From positions 59,957,516 through 60,021,515 of the forward strand of contig CM039182.1 of NCBI GenBank assembly GCA_008360975.2: 64,000 bases of DNA, in the 5' to 3' direction. The notes under the pieces are model-generated. The model worked only from the letters and a program-made list of their open reading frames with translations. It ran no database searches and was not told the DNA's origin. Shown in pieces: positions 36,940-50,700 of this stretch. This stretch comes from Lichenostomus cassidix (taxonomy: Eukaryota; Chordata; Aves; Passeriformes; Meliphagidae). Within the stretch, counting starts at the first letter, position 1, and the number at the start of each line of letters is the position of its first letter. A program made the position numbers and the translations under genes.

Positions 36940-39900
36940 AACCAAGCAGCAAAGAATTAAAGAGAACAGAAAATGTGCAAAAAACATTTTTTCCACATCA
37001 AGCCATGATACATACTAATTTTAGAACTTCTATTTAAAGAAAGAGTAAAATTGGGATATTATATTCCATTTTCTGTAAATGTCTTAGTCAGATGGCTCCA
37101 AAGAGTAGTAAATGTTTTCAGATAATATAAATCACTTTTAATTTTTTTTAATCTGTATAATTCTGAAAGGTAAGGCAACATGGCTTAACAAACACAAGAA
37201 CTATAAAATGGTTGTTCCATGAAAAAAATTCTCTGTTCTTACAGAATATCTATATTATCTGTAAAAGGCCTACAAAGACAAAATCTAAACATATTTTTGA
37301 CGTGAAAGTAAATGTAATCTTGAATAGTTTCAACAGTTGCATGTTTTTCTTTTGTAGATACTGTTCTTCATAAAAAAGGTGACTGGTTTCTTAAGAATAA
37401 GTTGCTCTTCTATAAATGGTGTTCATGGGAATCCTCTTTGTGTAGGAGTTGAATGCAGACAAAGTATAACGAAGGTGAGATTGTAAGAGATGCCTGAAAA
37501 ATTATGAATATTGTTAGATATCTTGTGCTTTGCAAACCTGTCATTATTTGACCTCTGCTCTGTCTGAAACAAAGACACATTTTAATGTTAACACCACCAG
37601 AAAGCACCACCATATACCCCAGGCTTTTCTCTCTTCCCCTAGTACTTCTTCATGGGAACCTGAACAAGGATGACCTACTGAGACAATGTTTTCTTTTTTC
37701 CTTTAACTATAAAACTTTCTGTACTGGTAGCAATTTGAAAGTGTGGCTCTAGTTGGGCACTACATCTTTTTTCCAGTTAACTTTACATCACTTACAAGAA
37801 GAGAAAGGAAGAGAGTAGCTACTTTGTTTTAAGAAATGCTGTACATGATGTCTACAGCTGAGAAGATGTAGCATAACATATTGAGTCTATTATAGATGAT
37901 TTATGTAGACAGAAAAATATTTTACATTTTTAAACATCTTTTAAATATGTTGTGATTTTTTGTTTCAAGAAGGCTTGCATAAGTAGATTACAACTGTAAT
38001 GGAAATCTGATACAAACAAGCCAATACTATATAAAGAATTCTCTAAATATTAACAGATATGGAATGTGTGATAGCGGGGTGTTATTTGAAACTTTGCTGG
38101 CACTAATGAAGAGTGACCAGTGAAATCCCCTCTACTTGTGTGTCATGGGATCATCTTAAAACCATCCTAAGGAAACCTGTACAACACCAGTCTTGTTCAT
38201 CGTGTTCTGTGGAAATAAATGCTTATAATTTTTAAAATTTTTTTCTGTAAAATGACACACATAAATGGCATTAAGAATGTTGTTTACAAGGTATGTTTTT
38301 TTTTTCTGCAGTCCTTTTTCTAAAGTAAGAGATTCCGTATACCTCTAATGCATAAGCATTTAAGAGGCTTTAAATATATATCTAATACAATCCAGTAGGT
38401 CTAAAATGAATATCTGTTGTTATGAGTTTAAATCTAATAATTTTGGATTTACTGCAATAGCCTGCTTTGTTTACTGCATTAGCAATAGTACAGCCCTATC
38501 ATGATGCTGCTGTATTTTTAATTATGTGGAGATGTCTGAATTATTTTGTAGTGTTGTCTTCCAGTTAATTTTCCTTTTTGCTTTCTCAAATAATCAAAAA
38601 TGTGACAAATTCTGAAATATGCTTGCACAAAAATCTATTTTCCTCAGATGTATTTTCCTTCAACTCTTAAATACATTTTTTTCAGAGAAGTTCCTGGAAA
38701 AAAGTTAAATTTGAGATACAGCTTAATGCTTAATTTTATTTCTGTTAAAAAAATGAGTTAAAAAATGCCCTTGCTGCAGAATGCAATTTCTTCCAAATAA
38801 GGTGTGAGAGGGGAAAAATTTTATCTTCTTTGAAACACAGCATGATAATTTTGATTTGAAAGCAACTGAGTTTAAAATAGTAATTCCATTTTTTAACAAA
38901 AATTCTTAAACATTTTTTTAAGTAGTTTGGGCTTGGGCTTTGTTTTTCTGAGAGAAGGAAAACTGGATGAATAGAAGGCCTAAGAACCTGATCCCATGCC
39001 TGCTCACACTCAGGTGGAATACTCTCTTAATAAAGTTCTAAAGTAAGCATGAAGAATTTAAGCAGCCTTATCTTATACTTCTTTACTTATTTGATTTTAT
39101 TCTCATTTCTACTTAATGAGTAGAAAGTATCAGAAAAGCCTGTTGTTATAAAGATTTAAAATTAGCATATTTGAATATATTTTATATTTATTTCAAAGAC
39201 AAATATGATGGAATTATTCACTAGAATGGTTCTCAGGTTTCATATGATTTTTTATGATGGTCTGGTTTAATGCTTGTAAATAGTTCAACCATCTCAGACT
39301 CATGCTGGCAAAACTGGATCTGTGTGGAGAACACCTCTCTTTCTAAACTTGCTTAAATATTCAGCTCTTTTCTTTATTAAAGCCCCTTGGAGTTTTTGTG
39401 TCTGTGATTTACCACTGTTATAAATATGCTGCGGATACACTGCAAGCTGAAGACATCAATGTCTTTGGTCTGTTTTCCCCAGTGCAGGTTGTTTTTCTCG
39501 TTTTGATCAGTGGTCCCTGGCAACAGGGAGCAGATAATGCCTCGGTCCCAAGCACAATGCTGTGTTGTTTGCCCAGCTCCTGTCTCCTTCTCCCCTTTTC
39601 CTAGATGCTGGTGTGATGGGTATGGTTAACAGGCCCCACCAGCTGGCCTGTTGGTGCAGACATAATTGCACATGAATGGTGTGGGGACAGAGGAGCGAAG
39701 GAAGAAATAAAACAGATAACAAGCAAAGGGAAAAAGTAGCACTGTAAACAAGCAGCATATTTTTTGTCCCCTCCACAGAGCAAGCTTTTGTGACTGGAGG
39801 CAGTATCTATGTGCAGCCTGACTTCTAATCCATATCGCAAACAGCTTCCAGATGCCTGAGTCCCCACCACTATTCTGGCATCCCTACCCTTCACAGATGC

Positions 39901-40150
39901 CTCTCTATGAGGGGGGTCTATAAGTAAAATTGGGTGTATTTTACTAATCATTCATTTCCAATCTTCCTGAAGGGGAACTTTTATTAATAAACTCTTTTCA
40001 TCTGTCTCTTTGATTAGGAAGAAGATAATCGCTTAGTCATGTGAAAAGGGGGAAAAAAAAGATTGCTGGGGGGTAGCCTTTTTTAACATGTGCTTGAGTG
40101 GAAGGAAACAAATAAAAACCGCAGAACAATGCGGGTACTAAATGGTTCCA
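36940..40150. other. AT-rich noncoding stretch
   Basis: No gene was recognised. 37000-39370 is strongly AT-rich. 39400-39960 is GC-richer with frames open on both strands (116 codons -, 68 codons +), none recognisable. Confidence 0.55.
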
Positions 40151-40188
40151 GTTGAGCTTGAGTGGTGGAGGGGAGTTTGAATAGAAGC

Positions 40189-40402
40189 CGTGGCGGCTGG
40201 GCTGGCCTCCCGAGGCAAGCAGAACTAATTCCCCTGATCCCGGCTACGCTGCAGGCAGCAGGCACGTCAGCTGGACCTGGCCAGCACAGCCGGCAGGTGC
40301 GCCGGCGAGGGGGGGATGGGCAGGGACAGGCCAGCCACACACCCCTCAGGAGGGGCTGCCTCAGTGCAGGATGCGTGGCTTTCTCTACACGTTGTGAAGT
40401 CG
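40189..40402. promoter_or_regulatory. CpG-rich islet, candidate promoter or enhancer
   Basis: Thirteen CpG dinucleotides occur in 214 bp, the densest cluster in the window. A canonical quadruplex motif (G7, G3, G3 at 40309-40325) sits inside it. A donor-like AGTCG|GTGAGAAG follows at 40403, so a first exon of a plus-strand transcript is possible. Several frames are open across the islet (129 codons + at 40162-40551; 111 codons - at 40083-40418), as expected where stops are rare; none resembles a known protein. No TATA box was seen. Confidence 0.35.
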
Positions 40403-40409
40403 GTGAGAA

Positions 40410-43090
40410 GCAATTCAAGATTTTGCTCTCTGTTGTGCTTCATTCTCAATGTATCTTCCCTTGTTACTCGGCTCAGGTTGCTCCACCCAGGCTTACTGCT
40501 GTGCTAAATCTTGGGCATTTCTGTCCAAGGGAAATGGATGCTGTCTGGTGACCACCAGCACTTAATTACAACAGATAGGCTGAAGAGGTATTTTCACATT
40601 AAGGCGAGTTGGTCTTTCAGACTATGCTGTGCTTCTAATTAAGCCATGTCCTGGGTTTAGCCCACATTGAAAAGCTGATTTTTAATGCAATACTTTAATT
40701 TCAATAGATCTGTGAATTCACGTAATCAGTAGGCATCAACAGGCATCATTCTGCTGACTGACCTAGAGCCAGAGACTGATGATGATAGAGTATATTATTC
40801 ACATAGATTATAGTAATAAAAATGTATTCAACTAATTCAGTTACAGCTGACTCACTGTATGGTTTGAATAACATTTCTTTCTGCTTCCACTCTTATTTTT
40901 CACTAATCAGGCTGAAACTTAATTGGCATGATAGAGAAGAAACAGATTTTTTATTAATTTACTTTTATTTCCACTAAATATTTAGATTTAAAGAAGTGCA
41001 GGTGTTTGCAGTCCAAAGACCTCAGCACAATTTTATGAAATTCTGTGGAGACCATAGTAGTATAATGTAGATTTTCACAACGATTTCTATACTCCAAAAT
41101 GTAAAGATTAATGCAAAATTGTCACTTTATTTCATATGTTCAGTAACAGTGCATTTGGGTTTTATATTCTCCACCATTATAATAGTTATTAATTCTATTT
41201 TTATTCCTAGGAAAAAAAAACAGAAAGAATGAAACTTCACAAATGAATTTCATACTGTTTTGAGGAAGATACTAGTTGGACTATTAACTTCAACATATCA
41301 GAAGCTTGAAAGTTTCTCATGTTTTACTGTTCTGGAGGTTTGATGTATTGCTTTTACAAGGAAATGATAAATGCTTGAGAAATATCTATCTTTTTCTGCA
41401 ATTCAAAATTGTCTGGGGTCATGCATTTCCAGAAGAGAAACTTGCTCATTCATTGGAGATGGGGGTTTGGACACTTGCATAAAATTCAGGTTCCTTGTCT
41501 GACTTCTGCAAAGCCTGACTTGACTCCAGGTTGTCTAGATGAAACCTAAGGTATCTTTCTGCTGCTCTCTTGATTGCTCTGTCTTCATAAAGGTGTATTT
41601 TCACCAGAATTTCCATTCAAAACTTGTGAATCTGTTTTGTGTCAAGGGGTTTCAAAATGGATATGTTGCTTAAAAGACCTGAATGTGATGGATCAATATA
41701 ATCAGTAAATCTATAGCCAAATGTAATAATAGATGGATGAAATATCAGGAAAAAATTACTATTTTTCCCATCAATGAAAATTCAGTATCATATAAAACTT
41801 GTGCTGCCATTAAAACAAATAATCAATGATTTTTTTTAAAGCAAGAATTTAATAATGCTTGACTGTTTTCTCAAATCTTTTAATGTAGAAATCTGTAAAT
41901 AGGAAAGAACTTTAACTTGCAAATTTTCTGAAGAGTGACTGTCTCTTACTCATAGCCAAAGAGGAAAACTTGTTTCCAGCAAAAGGTCCAGCTCCTGCTT
42001 GCACAGGAGTCTAAGGCCTGGTGACCTGTTCAAAGGAGGCTGGTGTGTTGGTTTGGAAACTTGCAACTTTTAGTGGCCAGAAGTTTGGTAACTTCTAGTG
42101 GATTGAGGTAAAGATGTGTGTAATATGGGCACACACAGCAAAGTTAGTAATGGTACTGATTCAAGCTATGGCATGGAGGATAATACAGGATCAAGCTGCA
42201 GGGTGTAAAGGTCTGCAAACCTCCTAACCTTATACAGTGCTTTTTGTAATGCTTTCTGAGTAGGACAAGCATGGTGTATGGAGAAGATTCTGTTTCTATG
42301 GCACTTCAGCATTCCCTGTGGATATCAGTGAATGGTGTAGCTCATAAAACACTTGTGCATAAAAGAGGTTTGCTCTGTTAATTTACCAGATTGTGACAAA
42401 TTCTCTTTGGCTGCAGAAAATTTCCCAGGAAAGAGCATGTCTGGAGACAAAAACATAAAGCATGTTAAAACCGTGATGCATATTGTGCCAAAAAAAGAGA
42501 AAAATCTAAAAATTTCATGGGTGATAAAGCTTTAGTCTAATGATGAGAAAGACATTATCCCCAAAATACAGGTGCCACTTCCCTGTCAGAACACAAGCAG
42601 TCATTTTCATTGTCTTAAATTTAACAGTATATGTATTCCTATGTGTGGGGAAAGGGTCCTGGTTAATTTTTGTATGCAATAAAAGGACCTTTGGGCATAT
42701 TTTTCCTTAATGCTTTTTCCTTTGTTTGACAAAAAGAGCTCTCAATCAGAAAAGCAAGAGATTAACTTAGACTGCAGCATGGATGCTGGCCTGTTCTGTT
42801 AAGTGAACTGCTGCTAATAGGTGTACCAGATCATGAATAACAGTAGATTGTTCCTTTGCTTCTAAAGTTTCCTCCTTTTGAGTCTTTCTGAGGAAAAAGA
42901 GACACTTTTAAGAGCAGCGTGATATTTCAAGATAACGTAAAATTTTGAATGCATACTGAATATCTGAAAAAAAATCAGCCTGTTACACAAAATGAGGTTT
43001 TGTTAGCACCTGATTTCTGCTGCACAATGCAAAAGCTGCTGTCTTTGGTAAAATAGTTGCTTTTGGAGCTTAACTAAATAACATATAGGC
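40410..43090. other. AT-rich noncoding stretch
   Basis: No gene was recognised. 40550-40800 has TAAT-containing motifs (CTTAATTACAAC, TTCTAATTAAGCC) and could be the flank of a regulatory element with the CpG islet. The rest is plain AT-rich DNA. Confidence 0.55.
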
Positions 43091-43096
43091 CAGTTT

Positions 43097-43625
43097 ACAC
43101 TAAAGAAGTTCTTTCTCATATGCAGGTGGAGTTTCCTGTGCATCAATTTCTGCCTGTTACCTCTTGTCTCATTGCTTGGCACCTCTGAGCAGAGCCTGGA
43201 TCCATCCTCCTGACACTCTCCCTTCAGATACTCATGGACATTGATGAGGTCCCCTCTCAGACACCTTTTCTTGAGGCTGAGCAGGCCCAGCTCCCTCAGC
43301 CCTTCCTTGTAAGAGATGCTCCAGTCCGTTGATCAACACTGCTGCCCTCCACTGGACCTGCTCCAGGAGCTCCATGTCTCTCATGTCCTGAGGAGCCCAG
43401 AACTGGACACAGCACTCCAGATGTGGCCTCTACATGGCTGAGCAGAGGGGCAGGATCACCTCCCTCGACCTGCTGGCAAGGTTCTTCCAAACGCAACCCA
43501 GGATCCCATTGGCCTTCTTGGCCACAAGAGCACTGCTGGCTCATGGACAGTTTGCTGTCTACCAGGACCCACAGGTCCTTTTCTGCAGAGCTGCTTTCCT
43601 TTGTGTTCAGCCAGTGTGGAGAGGA
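43097..43625 (-). mobile_element. CR1 LINE fragment (3' part of reverse-transcriptase ORF)
   Basis: Read on the minus strand this is the C-terminal part of the CR1 ORF2 and the start of its 3' region. One frame gives SSAEKDLWVLVDSKLSMSQQ, a conserved CR1 stretch; after a frameshift near 43530 the homology continues in another frame ([13 protein letters not shown]). The plus strand shows the familiar CR1 blocks GGGGCAGGATCACCTCCCTC and AGCCCAGAACTGGACACAGC. About 530 bp remain. The 5' part, the catalytic core and the terminal 3' repeat are missing, so it is inactive and truncated at both ends. Confidence 0.92.
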
Positions 43626-43639
43626 CTTCTTCAATCCCA

Positions 43640-46600
43640 TGTCTCGCTTCCACCAAGCATAGTTGTAATGTTTGATTTACTCCAGATCTCTCCTTGGATA
43701 AACCCCCTCCCATTATTTCACGTAGTTTGATTTTTATATTTACAATTCAGCTCCTCAACAACATTAAACTGTGGCAAACTACAGCACGACTTTCAAACAC
43801 AGGGATTTGTTTTGTTTGGTGTTTTTTAAAGACAAACCTGCAGTTACAGTCCTCCTTTTGCTTTATTTAACCACAGCCTTGCTGTTATCAGAGTGTGCTG
43901 CTCCTAGAAGTTGGTGCTAAATTTTTATTCTATTTTAAGGTCTGTAGTACTCAGACATTAACCAACCCTCACAACATATTCATGAAGTCAATGGTTAACT
44001 GAAATCCCCCTTCATAAATACATGAGGTTTTTATATGTGAAGATTAGGGAATCTTTGCCAGACCAGCTGTGATTCTCCAGTTGGACAGTAGCTCAAGCCT
44101 GTTGTCACCCAAGCTTCTACTTATGCCATAAGACTATGCTGCCTTCTGACTGAAGATGTTTCCCAATTAGATGTAAATTATACGGTTTTATATATCATGT
44201 TTAATTAAAGAATGAGCAAATAGTTGTGACAACTGGTAAGATGGTTATTTTGTACCATCTCAGGCTCAGCTACAGCTACAAAAGGGGCATGCAATCAGCA
44301 GTTGTCTTTAAAAAGAGCAGTTAGAATAAAATGATTAGTTTAATCAATTTAGACCTATTTTCTTAAACAAATGGAACTCCTAGAATTGCTTGCTCTGTTC
44401 AGACTGGAAGAAAACTTTGTATGACAGAAAAGGAAGAGGCTTCAAGTACCATCGCTTTGTCTTGCAAAGAGGAAATTATTTCATGTAATGAACATTTCCT
44501 TTACATTTACCGAGGAAGTTTGGTTACCTGTGCTCTGGGACACTAATTTACTGATAAAAGTGATGTCTCATAAAATGAGTAATTATTTTCAACCTTTAAA
44601 AAATGTCTACATAGAAAGTATGGAAGACTTCCCTTTCTATTTCCTTGTAGTTCATTAGGAACTATTCAGAACATATGTTGGGATAGGAGGTTGGTAGGTC
44701 AGTTTAGCAGAAGTCACACTAAACTACTTACTGTCTTGATAAGAATAGTTTTTTTCTGCATGCTTGTCATACAACCATTTTTCACAGTGCATAAACAGTT
44801 GAATAGCATGTGAGTGACTCAGGGACTTGAAACGTGTTTCTGGAATTTGTTGAATCGCACACTATAATCACTTAATCTGCTCCAGGTCAGTTAGGATTTT
44901 CTAGTGCATAAATACACAGGCAGAAAACTCATTCCAAGACAAGCTTAAAGCAAAGTATAAGTGTGGCAGGTCCTATTAATTTCCTGTGAAAGCTATCCTT
45001 TATTTTTAAAATGCTATTGGTGTGGGTTGTTTTTTTTTTAAGGAAAGATGTAATACCAAACTGCGAAGGTCTTCCATAAAGCCCAGTGAAGCTGGTAAGA
45101 ATCTTTCCACTTAAGCACGCAAAATTTGGACTGGGTCATGTTAACAGTAAACTTCTACACATTTTCTCATGTGAAGTTAGTTTCTCTCATTACATGTGAA
45201 ACACTACTTTATTGTATTTTAAAGCTTGCAGGTGTTAGCAGATTTTGACTCAGATTCTTATGCATGCAATATACCTTACTGTTCCATTTGAACCCAACTA
45301 GTTCTTTGATACATTAGCAATCTATTAATTTTAAGTTCTTTGAAACTTGTATAGAGTACCACTGTAGGGATACTCTTAATCAGCAACATGCATATTCTTA
45401 TCAGTGTGCTTTACATTACAGTGATAGACATTGATTAAGATGTGCTTAATGGATTATTGGATATTATCTTCTGTGCAATTTGTAAAGAATTAACTTCACC
45501 ATTTTCTGTTCTGGGATCACAGAAAATTTGATTTTCTCCAATAAGGTATGATTTATAACCAGAGTAGACAAATGATTAGTTTTCTCTTGTGTCTGAGGAT
45601 TACATTTCTAAATGCAGTTTGGATGTACAGATCTAAAAGAATACAGATAAGAAAGAAATCAGATGTTCATAGAAATTGTGGCATTCAGAATCAATAGAAA
45701 CTTAATAATTCTAAGTACCTCTTATGCTAAAACATAAAAGCTTTAGAGATAGCATTCCCAAGCATAGTGGTAATGTCTTGCCCAAGAAAGTGGATGGAGC
45801 CTTGGCAGTCTATGGCTCAAATATTTCAATGCTGTTGAATGTTTAAGTAGGTTACATGATGTATTAAAGTTTAACAGTCATATATGTTGATTTAATATAT
45901 AAAAAAAATTAAATTTTATTAATTGGCTTCTTGTTATTTAAAGGATTATTATTTGGTGCATTTTTTCTTTTTAGCTCTGACTTCAGAGTTAGCCCTGAAC
46001 TGTTGTCTAAATTCAGCTTCGTCTACGTTTTAGTGATGAGTAATCACGTTGCACTTATGGCGCAACAAGTTCAATAAAACCCTGGACCTCAGGATAAGGT
46101 ATACTGATTATTGAAGGTCAATCCTAAACTTTTTCTGCTTCTTTTGTAACTTTTCTTTATATTCCACTGTGGAATGAAAGGATCTTTGTACCTGAGACAC
46201 CTACAGTATATATTTTAGGCCATAAATTAGGACTTACAATATTATTTTATTCAATAATCACCATACATTTTATACTGAGCCCTATATGATCCATTATGAA
46301 ATATATTCCAATTTATAATTCTTTTATGTAAGAAAGTCAAAACAAATGTAAGAAATCAAAAATTATTAAAATGCTGGAACCAGCCAAAACACCGTTTTAC
46401 ATTACAAAATGCCAGTTGTCTCCCATTTGCACTCATGCCTCAAGGTAATATGCTGGAAGAAAGCAGCAGCATTGCTTTTAAAAAATGAGCCGGACACACT
46501 AAAAGTTGAGTTGGGGCAGCTATTTTGAACTGATATTTTCAATGTTGTGATGCAAACTATTGCATTGTCTATGTCTGCCAGAAATGATGAATTAATGGAT

Positions 46601-47715
46601 CTGTTCAACTGATTGTTTAATGGTGAATAAATTGTACAATTTTCCTATTATGATGGAAAAAATTGCTCAGTCCCGATCTATATATTCATGCTTATTTTGG
46701 TAGTTCATGTTTGTGTTATAGCTTAACACTGAAAAAAAATTATCTTTGGAAATTGTGATTGCTCCAAACAATTGATTCAGTTCTAAACATTTGAAGCAGT
46801 ATACAAAACGACAGCTGCATTTGGGTAAATACATCATATATACAGAAATATATAAAACTTAATCACATCATTTATAGTGAGGCTGTTAAGCTGCAAATTG
46901 CACTGAAGAACATGTTAAAAATAAAGGAGTCACCTTAGCAGTCTGCCCATACTGTTCCTTTACATTAGTCTGAAACTAATTCTGTATCAGCGTGAAATGA
47001 ATTGGCTTTGGTTCATAACCAGGTCTTGAATATTATTTAGTTCTTACCAGAGCTACACACAGAGTTGTGCAATTGTCAGTCATAAATTATGTTTGCTAAT
47101 GGAGTTTCTAGAAAGAGAAATATTCTTGTTATGTGGCCACAAGAAAGAACTGAAGTTTAATCAGCCTGATGAGTGAAATATGTACTGTATTTCCAGCAAA
47201 TACTACTGAAAGCAAGGAAGAAATTGCAAATTTATACAAACCCCCCCAAATTATAGTTTTTCCTTTAGGACCCAAAAGGGCTTTTTAACCTTGATGCAGA
47301 GGGCCTCAAGGATCTCAAGTGCTGCACCAAAGGTTTCATTCATTCATGTCTGAGGTGGAAAGCATAGTTAGTTTCCCTTTTTAAAATATTCCTATCTGAG
47401 ACTGTACAGTCTCATTATCAGTGAAGTGCTATAAAAGCAAATGCTTTGTGACCCCCAGAACAGTAATAGGGATGATAAAACCCTGAGAATCTTTCTTCCT
47501 AATTTTTTTTGGGGGGGTCTATTTTCGATCTGAAGTTAAAGCATCTGGAAGAGCAAGCACTTTTGAGACCGATATTAAGAGTTAGGTTTTCCCATGCTCT
47601 CTCATTCTGCGTTGATTAGCAGATTAGTGTGCATGAGCAGGGAAAACATCCAGGTCTCGGAGATTTTTCTTATGGATAAATTATTTCAGTCAGAACACTT
47701 TCTCTCTAGGGAACA
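43640..47715. other. AT-rich noncoding stretch
   Basis: No gene was recognised. TTGCACTTATGGCGCAA near 46051 is partly palindromic. The remainder has only short frames and A/T runs. Confidence 0.6.
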
Positions 47716-47720
47716 GACTA

Positions 47721-47747
47721 CAAAACAAAAAAACAAACAAACAAAAA
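47721..47747 (+). repeat. short (AAAC)n microsatellite
   Basis: CAAAACAAAAAAACAAACAA and a further ACAAAAA form an imperfect AAAC array of about 27 bp in A-rich DNA. Confidence 0.85.
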
Positions 47748-47749
47748 CC

Positions 47750-50700
47750 CCAGCCCTTTAGAATTACCTCAGTTCTTGGGACATAATCCTTTACTAAGCA
47801 TGTTTGCAAAATAAGGTGAAACATTTTCAAAGAATTTGACTGACTGTATTTCAAAATCCCACTCCTTATCTTGAACAAGGCCATGACACAGCTATTTAAA
47901 AACAAGCTCTGCTCATTAACTTATTGTCTAGGAGCATCCAGTTTAGATCTAAAAAGTAAAAAAAAAAAAAAGTCAAGAGTGAAGTATAAATACCACATCT
48001 AGTTTCAGGAAAGCAACCAATACACAAAGAGATTAAATTCCTCAGCCAAGAGCTGACAAGCTGCCACTGGCAGATCTCAGCTACCAAATCCTGCAAGTCT
48101 TATTTGGGTACTGGAGGAGATGGGTTTTGATCTTGCAGAGTCCCAGCTGTTTCTGTAGAACTGAATGCTTGAAGAAGATCTCAGCAGTTTACATGCTGGA
48201 AGTCTACATGCTTGCAGACCCCAAAACCACAACAATCTACATGCTTGAAGAGGACACAGTTTAAACACAGCTTCAGATCTCCTTCTCTTGTGGCATGCTC
48301 ACAATAGTGCAAGAGTGGAAAAGTGCGGATTTTAACAACATGGTTTGACTAGATTGTTTTCTAGCTAGCTTCAGGAGTTGCAGATTCACAAATCATTTTA
48401 AATTATTTTGGGTGTGGGTAAGGATGTTTTCAGTGGAGGGGTTATCCCAATTTATTATGAACAAAACGCAAAGTAACTCAAAACTTAGATACTTTTATTT
48501 TATGATTAAAAAACAATCCTGAAAATTGACCTAAAATCAATTTTCTCTTTTGAATTACAGATATAGGTAGTTCAGGTGGCTGCTATCTACACCTGATGGA
48601 TGATATTGCCGGTGCATCCAAATGCCTCCCCATTTGGACCCTAAAACTGACATAGATATCATGGGTAAAGTACAAACACCATTAATGCCACTTTTGTCAT
48701 TAACTTTACAGATTTAATATCTAATTTTAGAGTCAGACTCTATCTTGTGGATCCCTGACTGAAGGCAGAACAGTGAGGATCTCTAAGTAGTTGTTTGTGA
48801 TTCCCCTACCTATGGCTGACCTAGCCATTTTGGCTACATTTTGAAATATCAGCAAATTCATCACAGATGCATTATCAGGAGGAAGTCTGACTTTTGGATC
48901 CACAGAAAATCACACTTTGCTGAACGTTAAAGATGCTTTCTAGATTATAGTCACTTTGTGTGTCTATTTTGGTATCAGTCATGGAGCTTCAACCATTTTC
49001 AGTGTTGTCAGTGAAACTGTGGAATAGCACAACTATGTCTGGCAGCAGACAGTGGGGAACAAAACAAGACAAAAAAATCCCAACAAAAGCTTCAAATAAA
49101 ACCAGTGCACATTATGCAGAAATTGCCTTGGCATGCAGGTCATTGGTGATTTCATTTGTAAGTAATGTTTTGATTGTCACAGATTATATGTTGCTCTCAT
49201 CCCCCTGACATTTGTTGTGCAGTGGGATTGATTTTTGTGCTCCAGTATGAAAAGGTCACTTTGATCAATGCAGTGTAATTGGCACTAAATTAGGATCATA
49301 TCAGGTTATTTTGCTATTTAATGATGAAATATTAAAGAATAGCATGGGAAGATTGCAAGCACTAAAGTGCACTTTAAACCTGCCGTAATGATGTTTTATT
49401 TTGTGGGAAAAATGGAGAGAAAAACAACTAAAGTGCAGAAAATGACTGTGATGTATTGGAAGAGTGGCCTGGAATTACATATTTTCACTGGAAATAGACT
49501 GAAAGCTCAGACACAAAACACCAAACCCAGCAGTCAGTCCTGAATGCATTATACTCAGAGAGCCCTTCTTTAGAAGTTTTAATGATGCTCATTAGGTACT
49601 GGTTACACGTTAAATCTTTACAATCAGCATATAATGACTGGGCAAAAGTAGATTGCTGAAGTTATGCACTTAGGCCATGATTCAGGGCAGCACTTGAGAC
49701 ATGTTTGGCCACCACTAAACTCGAAAGTAAATAGTTAGGCACATACTCAATGTACACCAGTGTGAGATAGTTATAAGCACTTTATGTGCTACATAAACCA
49801 CCATGGTACAAATGTGTCAGAATTATTTAAAGGACTGAAGTTAAGCCATGCTTGATTTTTAGAAAAGGTACTTTTCTAAATACTTCTCCTACTTCTCTTA
49901 AGTCCAAAAGTTGCTTGCTTCATCCCCTCCTTGTTTTAAGAAAACTCAGTATTACATTATCAGTATTTGTAGAACAGTCTCTGTAGTGCAAAGCAAAGGT
50001 TAACATCTCAACCTGTTAAGTTTGTACTCCAGCTAGATAATGTACTTAAGGAGAGAAGAGCTCCAATGAGATTTCCTGCAACATTGGCTGCCTTTAAAGA
50101 GTAATCTTTTGATTAAGATTTTCTAAAGAGTGGATGCAGAATGCACCAATGTTCTCAATGTTAACAGTGAAACTCTCCTAAGGTGGGTGATAAGAATTAG
50201 CTATCAACTGTCATGTTTGGGCACCAGGCTTGATAGAACTTAAATGGGACTCTGAATGCTCAGCTCCTATTTAAATAAATAAATAAACCCCAAACAACAA
50301 GTAAGCAATGAAAACCAAAAGCAAAGACAAAAAACTCAGCCGGTTTCAGTTAATTCTCACTGAATTCACCAGGATTCTTTTCAAGTAAATGCAGCAGGCA
50401 GTGCCTTAGATGAATTGTCCATTAAAAAAATTTGGTTTGACTAAACCTGAATCTATTTCTTCAAATATTTTTTAATAATCTAAGCATGTGCTGATAGGTT
50501 CCAAAAGCTCAGATGCTTCCTATTTAATGAGGGTATATTTAGAGCATGGGTTTTGTCAATATTTTTTCAGACTTTGCATCTAAATAATGATAAGCATCAT
50601 AAGCAGTGTTAATAGTGTATGTTATTTTCTCCACTGTAAATACTTGCTCTCTCCAATTATTCTGAAATGTTGCTGAACAAGAGGAAGCAGCATAAGATTA

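Noticed and set aside
40083..40551. Overlapping frames of 129 (+) and 111 (-) codons
   Set aside because: They coincide with the CpG-rich islet, where stop codons are rare in all frames; the peptides are low-complexity Gly/Arg/Pro/Ala-rich and unrecognised.
42046..42062. TGTGTTGGTTTGG resembling the 5' end of some passerine LTRs
   Set aside because: Only about 13 bases match; no further LTR landmarks, TATA box or poly(A) signal follow.
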